Part shown: positions 6,557-15,470 of the stretch, piece after piece
Position numbering within the stretch: position 1 is the first letter of the stretch
Layout of the letters: each line of letters opens with the position of its first letter
Assembly: GCA_027886975.1 (NCBI GenBank)
Contig: JAPCJK010000013.1
Coordinates: 1-33,044, forward strand
DNA from: Nitrososphaerota archaeon
GTDB taxonomy: Archaea; Thermoproteota; Nitrososphaeria; Nitrososphaerales; Gagatemarchaeaceae
Reading direction: 5' to 3'
Length of the DNA stretch: 33,044 nucleotides
Notes under the pieces: generated by a model
Told to the model about the DNA's origin: nothing
What the model saw: the letters and a program-made list of their open reading frames with translations, nothing else
Databases searched by the model: none
Translations under genes and position numbers: made by a program

Positions 6557-8107
6557 ATGTCCGCCCGCTTAGAGGCGAGGGAATACCAGAAGAGAATCGC
6601 AGAGGTTGCCACCTCGAAAAACACACTGGTAGTCCTGCCCACTGGGCTTGGGAAGACCATGGTCGCAATCATGGTTGCGGCGGCGATCCTTCAGAGGGAC
6701 CCCAAATCGAAGGTGATTGTGCTCGCCCCGACCAGACCCTTGGTCCTGCAGCATCTGAGAGCCTTCGACGCCGAGCTGAAGCTCCCGGAAGGCTCGATGG
6801 TCGCCCTGACGGGTACGGTCGATCCCGGGGAGAGAGAGGTACTTTGGCTGAAGTCAAAAGTGATTTTCGCAACCCCTCAGACGATCTACAACGACGTTAG
6901 GCACGGAAGGATTTCGCTCCGCGAAGTGGCCCTTGCGGTGTTCGATGAAGCCCACAGAAGCGTCAGGGACTACACCTACACGAAGCTGGCGATAGTATAC
7001 AGGGAGACCTCCGACCATCCACTGATATTGGGGCTGACGGCGTCTCCCGGTGCCTCCAAGGAGAAAATAGACGAAATCAAGAGGAACCTGTTCATCGAGG
7101 CAGTCGAAGCGAGGAGTGAGGAGAGCGACGATGTAAAAGAGTATGTTGAGAGAACGAACATCGAGACTATCAGGGTAAAAGTTCCTGATGAATACTACAT
7201 GACGACTCTGAGGTTGAGGGAGCTCTACAATGACAAGGTGAAGAAACTTCTGAACGGCGGGTTCCTGAGGAGCAATAGAGTCTCAAAAAAGGCACTGCTT
7301 GAGGCAAGGATCGCGATTTCTGCGAGGCTCAAGTCGGCCCAGGCCACTGGTGGACAAAGAGGGTACATCTTCGGGGCGATCATGAACCAGGCTCAGGCGG
7401 TGACGATTCTTCACGCCATTGAGATGATAGAGACCCAGGGCGCGCCTCCGCTTTTGAGGTACCTAGAGAAACTCAGGGAAAAGCCCGACAAGGGGAAATC
7501 AGCGACGTCATTGGTGAAGGACCCAAAGTGGCTGAAGGTCGAAGAAGAGGCGTCCAAACTGGCCAAGATCCCCCATTCTAAGATAGCAGTTATGCTCGAC
7601 GTGGTTGAACAGCAGACAAAGAGGAAACCAGACTCCAAGGTAATCGTGTTCACTCAGTACAGGGACACAATCGAGGACATCGTTAGGGCGCTAGGTGAAA
7701 GAGGGCTCAGCGCAAGCCGTTTCGTAGGCCAAGCTGATAGGACTGGGAGCAAGGGGATGGACCAAGGGAAACAGACGGAGACCCTGGAGCTTTTTCGCAG
7801 AGGGGAGTTCAAGGTTCTGGTCAGCAGCAGCATTGGTGAAGAAGGATTGCATGTACCCGACGTGGACCTAGTGATTTTCTACGAGGCCGTCCCTTCTGAA
7901 ATCCGGTCCATCCAGCGTCGAGGGCGCACGGGGCGGACAACCGAAGGCAGAGTCGTCATCCTCCTTGCTGAAGGGACCGTGGACGAATCGTATTACTATA
8001 GCACTCTGTTCAAAGAAGGAAGGATGCGGGAGCTTGTCAAGGCCACGAATGAGAAGCCGGCACGAAGGCGATCGAAAAACCCGACACTGATGGATTTCGT
8101 GGATTAG
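6557..8107 (+). CDS. Hef/FANCM-type SF2 DNA helicase (helicase-only form)
   Basis: A 516-residue superfamily 2 helicase: motif I PTGLGKT (28-34), Ia APTRPLVLQ (57-65), II DEAH (130-133), III GLTASPG (159-165), a Hef-like helical insertion (about 200-330), motif V SSSIGEEGLHVPDVD and motif VI QRRGRTGR. It remodels stalled forks and branched DNA in archaea (family knowledge for Hef/FANCM). Euryarchaeal Hef carries a C-terminal XPF-type nuclease; this one stops at 516 residues with only a basic tail. The extreme C-terminus, NPTLMDFVD, resembles a PCNA-interacting peptide (L-x-x-F spacing), suggesting clamp recruitment. It converges with pyruvate kinase, with only 7 nt between the stops. Confidence 0.88.
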   Translation: MSARLEAREYQKRIAEVATSKNTLVVLPTGLGKTMVAIMVAAAILQRDPKSKVIVLAPTRPLVLQHLRAFDAELKLPEGSMVALTGTVDPGEREVLWLKSKVIFATPQTIYNDVRHGRISLREVALAVFDEAHRSVRDYTYTKLAIVYRETSDHPLILGLTASPGASKEKIDEIKRNLFIEAVEARSEESDDVKEYVERTNIETIRVKVPDEYYMTTLRLRELYNDKVKKLLNGGFLRSNRVSKKALLEARIAISARLKSAQATGGQRGYIFGAIMNQAQAVTILHAIEMIETQGAPPLLRYLEKLREKPDKGKSATSLVKDPKWLKVEEEASKLAKIPHSKIAVMLDVVEQQTKRKPDSKVIVFTQYRDTIEDIVRALGERGLSASRFVGQADRTGSKGMDQGKQTETLELFRRGEFKVLVSSSIGEEGLHVPDVDLVIFYEAVPSEIRSIQRRGRTGRTTEGRVVILLAEGTVDESYYYSTLFKEGRMRELVKATNEKPARRRSKNPTLMDFVD

Positions 8108-8114
8108 CCTCCGT

Positions 8115-9521
8115 TCAGGCCCTGCTGCCGACGACGGAGACTTTTATCAGATTGGTGGTTCCCCGCATTCCTAGCGTCCCGGAGGTCACTACTATGCGCT
8201 CTCCTTTCTTTGCGAAGCCGAGGCGTTCAGCCGCTTGGTCGGCCCGAGCGAAAAGCCAGTCCGTCGTCTTTGCCTGCTTGACCACAACCGGGATTACGCC
8301 CCAGTAGAGCTTCAATTGCCTTGCAACTCGCCCCTCGGTACACAGGGCGACTATCGGCTGCCTGGGTCGGTACATGGCCACGCGCTTCGCCGTGGAACCA
8401 GTCTGGGTTGGCGCGACAATGGCCTTCGCGCCCACGTAATCGGCGAGCCCGCACGCCGCTCTTCCTATCGCCTCGGGGGTCTCCCCGGTTTCTAACCCTT
8501 TGCGAGTGAAGGAAGTTTCCATGGGCATTTTTTCAGCTGACCTTGATATCCTGTCCAGCATCTTGGCTGCTTCGACAGGATACTTCCCAACGGCGGTCTC
8601 GTCGGATAGCATCACCCCGTCGGCACCTTCCAGGACTGCTGACGCCACATCGGTCACTTCAGCTCGGGTCGGGACGGGGAAGTTCACCATGCTGACGAGC
8701 ATCTGGGTAGCGACAATGACCGGCTTACCCACGAGGTTGCACTTCCTCACGATCCGCTTTTGGATTGCCGGGACATTCTCGATCGGCGCCTCTATTCCGA
8801 GGTCTCCCCTCGCGACCATTATGCCATCGGCCTCGGCGAGTATTTCGTCGAAGTTGCGAACTGCTTCGCGTTTTTCTATTTTGGCGATCAAAAACGGCCG
8901 TTCCTTTGGCATCAGGCGCCTCAAGGACCTTAGGTCTGTCCTCGATCTAACGAAAGATGCGGCTACGAAGTCTACTCCTTGGTCGAGCCCGAACTTCAGA
9001 TGTGCGGAGTCGGCAGCGGTGGGATATTCGACCTTCATTCTGACCCCCGGCGCGTTGACCCCTTTCCCCGAGCTCAGGGTCCCGCCTGCGAGCACGGTGC
9101 AGAGTATCCCGTCTTGAGTTCGCCCGTCGACCCGGAGCCGGATCAGGCCGTCGGCGAGATGAAGAAGATCTCCTTTTTCGACCGAGTGGAGGAGGCCCGG
9201 ATAGTTCAGGCTCGCTCTCTTCGAATCGCCCATGACATCGGAGTCTGTCAACACGAAGTTCGAGCCCCGGGTAAGTTCCGCCGAGCCCCCGGCCATCTTG
9301 CCTATCCTGATCTTTGGGCCAGGTAGGTCTTGGAGGATGGCGACAATCCGCCCGGCTCGGCGCGCTTCTCCCCTTATCGTGGCCATGTCACGGAGGTGGC
9401 TGGCCCTGTCGCCATGAGAGAAGTTTATCCTGAAAACGTCTACCAGAGCAACAAGACGCCTTATGATCTTGGGAGCGCTGCTGGCGGGACCGACCGTGCA
9501 GACTATCTTTGTCCGCCTCAC
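8115..9521 (-). CDS. pyk: Pyruvate kinase
   Basis: A 468-residue pyruvate kinase: phosphoenolpyruvate + ADP to pyruvate + ATP. Visible hallmarks are TKIVCTVGPAS (4-14), RINFSHGD (31-38), LPGPKIRIG, the catalytic Lys in IAKIEKRE, the metal/substrate block MVARGDLGIE, and KPVIVATQML with the following helix. The C-terminal domain is complete, ending in the GTLGMRGTTNLIKV strand. Length matches bacterial/archaeal enzymes. The start is GTG 9521 (MRRTKIV), about 30 nt after a TATA-like TTAGAT inside the end of the padR gene, so it may have its own promoter despite the 33-nt gap. Confidence 0.95.
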   Translation of the reverse strand: MRRTKIVCTVGPASSAPKIIRRLVALVDVFRINFSHGDRASHLRDMATIRGEARRAGRIVAILQDLPGPKIRIGKMAGGSAELTRGSNFVLTDSDVMGDSKRASLNYPGLLHSVEKGDLLHLADGLIRLRVDGRTQDGILCTVLAGGTLSSGKGVNAPGVRMKVEYPTAADSAHLKFGLDQGVDFVAASFVRSRTDLRSLRRLMPKERPFLIAKIEKREAVRNFDEILAEADGIMVARGDLGIEAPIENVPAIQKRIVRKCNLVGKPVIVATQMLVSMVNFPVPTRAEVTDVASAVLEGADGVMLSDETAVGKYPVEAAKMLDRISRSAEKMPMETSFTRKGLETGETPEAIGRAACGLADYVGAKAIVAPTQTGSTAKRVAMYRPRQPIVALCTEGRVARQLKLYWGVIPVVVKQAKTTDWLFARADQAAERLGFAKKGERIVVTSGTLGMRGTTNLIKVSVVGSRA

Positions 9522-9554
9522 AACGCCTTAGGATGAAGGAGATTCAATCTAAGG

Positions 9555-10124
9555 CTAGCGGAGTGGTTTCCTCCTCTGCCGAACTGTGCCCTTTGGCGCC
9601 AAAACCGACTCTATCCAATCAAGTTGGTTCTCCGTAATTGACCTCAACTCCCTCAAGGCCGGTGTTCTCTCTGGTCCAGGGAGTTCGGCGATCCTCGACC
9701 GTAGGAATTCGGAACCCTCCCTGGCCCTGTTGAGTAGGATAGGGACAAGCGCTGCGTTGGGCATGAGGTCGGACACCAGTCTCATCATCACCCTCTCCTT
9801 CCTGCCGAAGGTAGCCATCCCCGCATACATTGTTTCGATCTCGCCTTTGGCAGCTGCCGTTACCGTATACGTAACCCTCGAAGTTTTCGACTTCTTACCA
9901 GAAGACGTGACAAGCCTCTCCCGGACGAGGCTCTTGAGGAGGGGGTAGATCGTGCCCGGCCCAGGACGCCAGGCTCCTTCGGTCTTCTCCTCGATTCTTT
10001 GCATTATTTCGTAGCCCGTCGCCGGGCCCCGCGACAAGGTCGTCAAGATGTACATTCTAAGGAAACCCCTTGGAATCGCCTGAGGATGAGCCCAGTGCCT
10101 CGGGAAAGGGGTTGACACCGTCAC
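9555..10124 (-). CDS. PadR family transcriptional regulator
   Basis: Start placed at GTG 10124 (189 aa). A TATA-like TTTAAG lies 28 nt upstream, and the domain begins directly with RGFLRMYILTTLSRGPATGYE; the frame continues upstream but is promoter DNA. The PadR winged helix spans about 20-95, with ATGYEI (35-40), the recognition helix PGTIYPLLKSL (56-66) and a wing around SKTSRVTYTVT. The C-terminal about 80 residues form a helical dimerisation region. PadR proteins usually repress adjacent transporter genes. This gene is divergent from a DrrAB-like exporter with palindromic AT-rich sites between them, so it probably controls that exporter and itself. Confidence 0.85.
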   Translation of the reverse strand: MTVSTPFPRHWAHPQAIPRGFLRMYILTTLSRGPATGYEIMQRIEEKTEGAWRPGPGTIYPLLKSLVRERLVTSSGKKSKTSRVTYTVTAAAKGEIETMYAGMATFGRKERVMMRLVSDLMPNAALVPILLNRAREGSEFLRSRIAELPGPERTPALRELRSITENQLDWIESVLAPKGTVRQRRKPLR

Positions 10125-10158
10125 GTAGGCGGCAATTTGTCGCCTTCTTAAACTATCT

Positions 10159-10203
10159 CTATACGATATACGTACCAGTATAGTATTCGATATGCTTATA
10201 TCG
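10159..10203. promoter_or_regulatory. Putative PadR operator region with exporter TATA box
   Basis: In the padR/exporter intergenic region, CTATAC (10159-10164) is mirrored by GTATAG (10178-10183). CGATAT recurs at 10164-10169 and 10188-10193, and CGATAT-4-ATATCG forms a perfect palindrome at 10188-10203. The right half of that palindrome contains CTTATATC, the likely TATA box for the ATPase start at 10228. A repressor bound here would block TBP. Confidence 0.5.
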
Positions 10204-10227
10204 TCAACGTGGTCGGGCTGACTTTCA

Positions 10228-11253
10228 ATGCCCGAGACCATCAGCGTCCAGGACCTCGTCGAGGTCTACTCGGACGGAACGAAGGCCGTTGACGGGATTT
10301 CCTTTGAAGTCAACGAGGGAGAGTTCTTCGGATTCCTGGGACCAAACGGCGCGGGCAAGAGTACCACAATCAAGGTCCTGACGACCCTCCTCAGGAAGAC
10401 AGCAGGCAAGATCTCGGTCGCCGGATTCGACATCGAGAAACATCCTGAGGAGATAAGGAGGGTCATCGGGGTTCAGAGCCAGGAGACGGTGGTAGACCCA
10501 GACCTCACGGGGAGAGAGAATATGATGCTTGAAGGACATCTCCACCAAATGAGCGGCGACGGGCTCAAGAAGAGGGTGGACGAGCTGCTCACGTTGGTTG
10601 GGATTGCAGACGTCGCAGACAAGAGGGCCGGTCACTACTCGGGGGGCATGAAGAAGAGGCTTGACCTGGCATCGGCTCTGGTGCACAAACCGAAGCTGCT
10701 TTTCCTCGACGAGCCAACAACCGGACTTGACCCTCAGTCAAGGGCGGCAATTTGGGGGTACCTTTCGAAACTCAACAAGGAGGAAGGGATTACGATATTT
10801 CTTACGACCCAGTACATGGAAGAGGCAGATAAGCTGTGTGAGAGGCTCTACATCATAGACCAAGGGAAGATCGTCGCGAGCGGAACGCCTGAGTCACTAA
10901 AGAGGGAAGTCGGAGCTGACTCGATTACGATGACCCTGGAGAACAGCGGAGTTGCGACTCAGACGAAGGAGAAGGCCAAAGAGGTTCTGGGAGCGATTCA
11001 GGGAATTAGCAAGGTTATCGAGTCTGATGCCGGCATTACTGTCTACGCAAGAAATGCCAGCCTCATAATCGCCGATATTGTGAGGGCCTTCGATTCGAAC
11101 AAGATCCGACTGACTTCGGTCAATTTCGCGTCCCCCACCCTGGATGACGTGTTCCTACAACATACAGGAAGAAGGATAAGGACTGAGGAGCTCAATACGA
11201 AGCAGACATCTTTCGCCAGGTTTGGGGCAAGGAGGAGGCCAGTCAGACAATGA
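10228..11253 (+). CDS. ABC transporter ATP-binding protein, DrrA-like
   Basis: A 341-residue ABC ATPase with Walker A GPNGAGKS (38-45), signature YSGGM (137-141), Walker B LLFLDEP (157-163) and GLDP. The switch position is Gln195 (TTQYMEEADKL) rather than His, a feature common in daunorubicin-resistance-type (DrrA) ATPases. The C-terminus carries the DrrA-type extension with TLDDVFLQHTG. The start ATG 10228 is 27 nt after the TATA-like CTTATATC. Its last 4 nt overlap the permease start, indicating translational coupling. Role: drives export of a hydrophobic or lipid-like substrate by the next gene product; substrate unknown. Probably regulated by the divergent PadR. Confidence 0.9.
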   Translation: MPETISVQDLVEVYSDGTKAVDGISFEVNEGEFFGFLGPNGAGKSTTIKVLTTLLRKTAGKISVAGFDIEKHPEEIRRVIGVQSQETVVDPDLTGRENMMLEGHLHQMSGDGLKKRVDELLTLVGIADVADKRAGHYSGGMKKRLDLASALVHKPKLLFLDEPTTGLDPQSRAAIWGYLSKLNKEEGITIFLTTQYMEEADKLCERLYIIDQGKIVASGTPESLKREVGADSITMTLENSGVATQTKEKAKEVLGAIQGISKVIESDAGITVYARNASLIIADIVRAFDSNKIRLTSVNFASPTLDDVFLQHTGRRIRTEELNTKQTSFARFGARRRPVRQ

Positions 11254-12047
11254 GTCTCGCGTCGGACACTTACTTCCTGTTCGTTAGAGCGCTGAAGAAA
11301 GTCATGCGGAACCCGATTCTCCTGTTCTTTTCGCTACTCCAGCCCATCATATTCTTGGTCTTGTTCACACAGCTATTCTCTAGGTTTGTCGGCGCCCCCG
11401 GTCTATTCCCTCCGGGGATCTCCTACCTAGAATACGCAACACCAGGCATTCTGCTGCAAAACGGATTCAGCAGTGCACTTCAGTCGGGGACTTCCATAGT
11501 GGACGAACTCAACTCTGGAATGCTCGAGAAGATGCTCGTGACCCCGGTCAATCGCTCAGCCATTTTACTCGGTAGACTTCTCTCAGATGCCTTCAGAGTA
11601 GTTGTACAATCCTCAATAATATTGGTACTTGCCTACATCCTTGGGTTCAACGCAGCGAGCGGGGCAGGCGGAATCATTTTGATACTTGTAATCATCGCGT
11701 TTTTCGGTCTCGCGTGGTCAGGGATTTCTCTGGCCATTGGTCTTCGAACACGCAGCGCAGAGACAGTCTTTGGCATCGGTGGTTTCCTGACTTTCCCTCT
11801 CCTATTCATGAGCACTTCACTGGTCCCTCTCAAGGCCATGCCCGACTGGATAGCGACCGTCTCGAACCTGAACCCGATCAGCTACGCCGTCAACGCCGTC
11901 AGGGGACTATCGCTCCCATCCTCGGCCCTTCCAGGCCTGGGGCTTTCGTATCCGGGGGACATCATATCAGCGCTCGGATACATCGCTGCCATCGCGATAA
12001 TTACTCTGGGCGCGACCCTCTACCTGTTTAGGAAGGTTGTCAAGTAG
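11250..12047 (+). CDS. ABC-2 type permease, DrrB-like
   Basis: A 265-residue permease with six hydrophobic segments. It has the DrrB/NodJ-type order: an N-terminal amphipathic helix and TM1 (PIIFLVLFTQLF), then YATPGILLQNGF, then the conserved cytoplasmic block ELNSGMLEKMLVTPVNR (about residues 87-103). The family's late LNPISYAVNAVRG motif is also present. It overlaps the ATPase gene by 4 nt and forms the membrane half of that exporter. Confidence 0.9.
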   Translation: MSLASDTYFLFVRALKKVMRNPILLFFSLLQPIIFLVLFTQLFSRFVGAPGLFPPGISYLEYATPGILLQNGFSSALQSGTSIVDELNSGMLEKMLVTPVNRSAILLGRLLSDAFRVVVQSSIILVLAYILGFNAASGAGGIILILVIIAFFGLAWSGISLAIGLRTRSAETVFGIGGFLTFPLLFMSTSLVPLKAMPDWIATVSNLNPISYAVNAVRGLSLPSSALPGLGLSYPGDIISALGYIAAIAIITLGATLYLFRKVVK

Positions 12048-12137
12048 ATGGAGCAAGTGGACGTTTTCAAAGTTCTGAGAGCGAAGCTGATATTTGATGA
12101 ATGGAGCTTAATACGGGCTCAAAAGGGGCGGCCCTAA
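12048..12137 (+). CDS. Possible 29-aa miniprotein between two exporter operons
   Basis: An ATG immediately abuts the permease stop (12045-12047). The frame stays open for 29 codons (starting MEQVDVFKVLRAKL) and ends at TAA 12135-12137, 3 nt before the next gene's TTG. The composition looks protein-like, but the segment also contains the TATA-like CTTAATAC for the downstream ATPase, and a frame this short can arise by chance. No homolog recognised. Confidence 0.2.
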   Translation: MEQVDVFKVLRAKLIFDEWSLIRAQKGRP

Positions 12138-12140
12138 GTA

Positions 12141-13076
12141 TTGCCTCCGTCACTTGAGGCTGTAGGCCTCTCCAAGAAGTTCGGCAATTTCGCTGCCCTA
12201 ACAGACCTGAATCTCAAGCTCCAAGGAGCGAAGTGCGTTGGATTCCTAGGACCGAATGGGGCAGGAAAGACCACGACGATGAAGATCTTCACCGGCTTGA
12301 TCTCTGCTTCGAGTGGGAGGGCGTTGATAAATGGCGTCGACGTCAGCAAGGACAAGAAGGGCGCCCTGGCATCTTGCACGTCGCTGATTGAGACCCCAGA
12401 AATCTACTCGTCTCTCACCCCCAAGGAAGCTCTTACGATGTTATGTGCGATTAGGGGGGTCCCCAGCTCCGAGAGGAACAAGAGAATCGACGAGGCCATA
12501 GGAAGGGTAAAGATGCAGGAATGGGAGAACAAGAAGGTCGGCAGTTTCTCTAAAGGCATGAAACAGAGGATCAATGTGGCGTCCACGCTACTGAGCGATC
12601 CAGAAGTGATAATCCTAGATGAACCAACTACGGGTTTGGACCCGAGGGGGATGACGGAAGTAAGGGACATTGTGAAGTCTCTAGATGACAGGTTGGTCTT
12701 CATGAGTTCTCACTTGCTCGCTGAGGTTACCGAAGTCTGCGACGAAGTGGCAATGATAGATCACGGCAAGCTGTTGGTCTACGATTCCATTGGCGCAGTC
12801 ACCGCGAAGTTCTCAGGAGGAGGAGGGAATGTCGACGTGGGTTTCTCTCATCCGGTGGAGGCGCAAACAATTTCCATCGTAGGCAGCGTGATGGGCGTCC
12901 TATCAGTGATTCCTGGGAGCGAACGACACCTGCTTCTGAAATTTGACCCCAAGACCACCAGTCAAGAGAAGCTCTTCGAAGGATTGGCGGCCATGAGGGT
13001 CGGAGTCACGAGTTTGAAGGAGACCTCTTCGGGGCTCGAAGATGCATACCTGAGCCTGATTAAGGAGACTCTTTAG
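12141..13076 (+). CDS. ABC transporter ATP-binding protein (second exporter)
   Basis: A 311-residue ABC ATPase: Walker A GPNGAGKT (37-44), signature FSKGM (136-140), Walker B VIILDEP (156-162) with GLDPRG, and switch His191 (SSHLLAEV). It differs from the DrrA-like neighbour in its signature and switch residue and is closer in style to the ATPase at 3942-4880. It starts at TTG 12141, preceded by a TATA-like CTTAATAC about 30 nt upstream. The partner permease begins 2 nt after its stop, so the pair forms a second exporter with unknown substrate. Confidence 0.87.
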   Translation: MPPSLEAVGLSKKFGNFAALTDLNLKLQGAKCVGFLGPNGAGKTTTMKIFTGLISASSGRALINGVDVSKDKKGALASCTSLIETPEIYSSLTPKEALTMLCAIRGVPSSERNKRIDEAIGRVKMQEWENKKVGSFSKGMKQRINVASTLLSDPEVIILDEPTTGLDPRGMTEVRDIVKSLDDRLVFMSSHLLAEVTEVCDEVAMIDHGKLLVYDSIGAVTAKFSGGGGNVDVGFSHPVEAQTISIVGSVMGVLSVIPGSERHLLLKFDPKTTSQEKLFEGLAAMRVGVTSLKETSSGLEDAYLSLIKETL

Positions 13077-13078
13077 AA

Positions 13079-13930
13079 ATGGCTGTTACTTCAGAACGGA
13101 GAAGCCGAGAGAGCAGTCTTGCTCAAGTGGGGGTGGTGGCGAAGTACAATTTCCTGAACTACTTCAGAGCGAGGAGATTCTATGTGATGATCGCGATAGT
13201 CCTACTGATAAGCGGGTTGCTCACCTTTGTGATCGCCTACCGAAGACCTGCAGGGATTCTCACGGCAGACCTTGGATTCCTCTCGTTAGTATGGGGGTCG
13301 TTCGTCAGTCTGATAGTGATTCTCTCGACGGCCTTTTTCGGAGGGGACGCAATCTCAAGCGAGTTCCAGAACAGGACCGGCTATTTTCTTGTGCCCAATC
13401 CGATCAGGAGATCTGTGATATACGTGGGCAAGTGGATCGCAGCTTTGACTGCGTCGACGATAATCCTCCTGGTCTATGCCGCGGTGGCAATCGCAAACAG
13501 TCTCTACTACTTTGGGTTCACCCTTCCCAACGAATTCTTCCTCTCAGTGTTGTACGCTTGGATCTTTCTTGCCGCTGCCCTCTCGTTCGCCTTCGCTTTC
13601 AGCTCGCTGTTCAAGAGCAGCTCCATAGCGGTACTCATGAGCGTGATAATGTTACTTTTCGTGTTCAACGTGATAGACACCGTCGCATCCAGCCTTGCCG
13701 GAGTCGAGCCATGGTTCTCGATAACTTATGGGGCGGGCGTCGTCCAGAGCGTTCTTACAGTGCCCTATCCTCCGCATGTCTTCAGCACGCCTGTGGGCCC
13801 GGGGGGAGGATTCTCACTCACCATCTTCACCGCACCGGTCTGGGAAGGGCTCGCGATACTCGGTATCTACTTCGCGGTCATGGCCGTGTTGGGACTGTGG
13901 CTATTCGAGCGGAAAGAGTTCACTGCGTGA
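13079..13930 (+). CDS. ABC-2 type permease (second exporter)
   Basis: A 283-residue polytopic protein of the ABC-2/NosY type with about six TM segments. The diagnostic cytoplasmic block SSEFQNRTGYFLVPNPIRR (about 95-113) corresponds to SEEYESGTAELLLAKPVSR of the 3104-3961 permease, so the two exporters are related. An extracellular Gly/Pro-rich loop precedes the final TM. It starts 2 nt after the ATPase stop. It converges with the metallophosphoesterase gene with a single base between the stops. Confidence 0.85.
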   Translation: MAVTSERRSRESSLAQVGVVAKYNFLNYFRARRFYVMIAIVLLISGLLTFVIAYRRPAGILTADLGFLSLVWGSFVSLIVILSTAFFGGDAISSEFQNRTGYFLVPNPIRRSVIYVGKWIAALTASTIILLVYAAVAIANSLYYFGFTLPNEFFLSVLYAWIFLAAALSFAFAFSSLFKSSSIAVLMSVIMLLFVFNVIDTVASSLAGVEPWFSITYGAGVVQSVLTVPYPPHVFSTPVGPGGGFSLTIFTAPVWEGLAILGIYFAVMAVLGLWLFERKEFTA

Positions 13931-13931
13931 G

Positions 13932-14876
13932 CTAACCGCTCGTAAGCATGAAATCATGGACCTTGTCTCCTTCCAGGTTAACCAGAGCCCCGCGGAGGAT
14001 GCCGTCGGAATATTCGCTCCCTGGATTGATGCAAAGTGTCCTTCCAACCTTCTCGAACCCCTTGGATTCGTGGATGTGTCCATGGAGCCCGAGCAGAGGA
14101 TTGTGCCTTTCGATTGACTCGCGGACCGCGGAGCTTCCCGCATGTATGAATTTGATGCCGAGACCCTCCTTTACGTAGTTGAAATCATGACTGACTGCCG
14201 GGGCCTTGTCAAGCTGGGTGTTGATTGGAGGTACGTGTAGGTTGTACACTGCAGTCTCGGGTCTTCTGACATTTGACGCGAGGGCCTCGATCATCTCGCC
14301 AAGCTTCGCCTCGCTCAGCTCCCTGGGACTGTGCCATGGGGTCGGGTTGGCGTAACCCAGGGTAATCATCTCGAAGCCGCCGGCTAGCTCGACCACCTTG
14401 TTCTCTGGATTGATTACCTGACCAGAGTCGAGGAGGGCCTCGTCGATTTCGAACCTGTCATCGTTCCCGGGCGAAATGTAGCAGTTTATGTTGGTCCCCC
14501 TTAGTCGTTCTTCGGCCAATTCCACCCAGCTCCTGACGGCCTTCATCATCACTTCGTTGAAGATTTTGTCTGCCTTCGATTTGTCCGCCTGCATCTCGGA
14601 AAGCTCCTCCGACGTCGTGACGAAGGAGTACTGGCCGGCATCCAAAAGCGCCTTCCGCGTCTCTTGGAGCCTGTCTTTTTTGACCAAGGTCTCACGGCCG
14701 AAAAGGGTCAGCTTGTATGTGCCATTTTGAGTTTCCAAAATTGAAACCAAAACCTTGCCGGTAATGTCCCCTCCCAGAATCAGGGTGTCTGCTTTGTACA
14801 CTTTGGCCGCGTTGAGGAACTTCCTGAAGCACTTGTCCGATGCATGGACGTCCGTCGTGAAAAAGATCCGGGTCAA
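13932..14876 (-). CDS. Calcineurin-like metallophosphoesterase
   Basis: A 314-residue metallophosphoesterase with all five family motifs: D9-x-H11 (TTDVH), GGD (35-37), GND (137-139), His214 (NLHVPP) and GHIH (266-269). These bind two metal ions and hydrolyse phosphoesters; substrate unknown. The fold closes with LCINPGSEYSDG. An insertion of about 70 residues between motifs 2 and 3 is helical and charged. TTG 14876 is the chosen start; a TATA-like GTTAAATAC lies about 40 nt upstream, leaving a short leader. It stands alone, facing the exporter operon. Confidence 0.87.
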   Translation of the reverse strand: MTRIFFTTDVHASDKCFRKFLNAAKVYKADTLILGGDITGKVLVSILETQNGTYKLTLFGRETLVKKDRLQETRKALLDAGQYSFVTTSEELSEMQADKSKADKIFNEVMMKAVRSWVELAEERLRGTNINCYISPGNDDRFEIDEALLDSGQVINPENKVVELAGGFEMITLGYANPTPWHSPRELSEAKLGEMIEALASNVRRPETAVYNLHVPPINTQLDKAPAVSHDFNYVKEGLGIKFIHAGSSAVRESIERHNPLLGLHGHIHESKGFEKVGRTLCINPGSEYSDGILRGALVNLEGDKVHDFMLTSG

Positions 14877-14990
14877 GTCGGATTCGGAGTGACCGCCGAG
14901 ATGACTACCGTATTTAACGATGGTTTGACGCGAACCTGCTAAACCTTCGCAACCGTGGCTTTATCGCGGGAAACGTCGCGGGTGCTTCCA

Positions 14991-15440
14991 TCAAGCCGCT
15001 TCTGCCTCGAGCGCCTTGGTGATTCCCGCGAAGATTTCTCCCACCTTCTTTGTAGCGAATCCTTTCAGGATTGAAGAGCCCAATCCCGCCATGACTCCGG
15101 TAATCTCTGCGTCCGCACTCCAATTCAGAGTGGTAGGGCGGCTCCCTGTGAGCTCGAAGGTGCTGCTGATAGTCAAATGACTCCCGCTCCCGGAGGCCTC
15201 AGCTAACAGTTTGGCTCTAGAGGTCGGCTCGGTGTCAGCTATACTCATCCTGAGCTTTAGCGTACTGGTGACGACGGCAACTCTGACCTTCAACTTGGCC
15301 TCTAGGGTAGTGGGATCAACAATATTGACATCCTCGGCATCGGGGAGAGTTCCTGCGATGAACTTGACGTCGGTGAGCTTGTTGAAGACAGTCTCCTTCT
15401 CTGCGTCGATGGAGGTCGAGCCATCGAGGTGGAGCCGCAC
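14991..15440 (-). CDS. CoxG-like SRPBCC domain protein
   Basis: A 149-residue protein covering the whole CoxG/SRPBCC fold: N-terminal strand HLDGSTSIDA, helix VFNKLTDVKFIAGTLPDAED, a middle beta sheet, then strand LNWSADAEITGVMAGLG and a long C-terminal helix. CoxG in carboxydotrophs anchors CO dehydrogenase to the membrane, but no coxLMS genes are visible here and there is no TM tail, so lipid or ligand binding is the safer call. It starts at GTG 15440, about 27 nt after TATA-like TTTATAG, giving it its own promoter 30 nt downstream of the acyl-CoA dehydrogenase stop. Confidence 0.8.
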   Translation of the reverse strand: MRLHLDGSTSIDAEKETVFNKLTDVKFIAGTLPDAEDVNIVDPTTLEAKLKVRVAVVTSTLKLRMSIADTEPTSRAKLLAEASGSGSHLTISSTFELTGSRPTTLNWSADAEITGVMAGLGSSILKGFATKKVGEIFAGITKALEAEAA

Positions 15441-15470
15441 GATTGGACAATCCTCCGGCTCGCTATAAAT

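Noticed and set aside
10125-10241. Longer N-terminus of the PadR protein
   Set aside because: It covers the operator and TATA region between divergent genes and is not protein-like.
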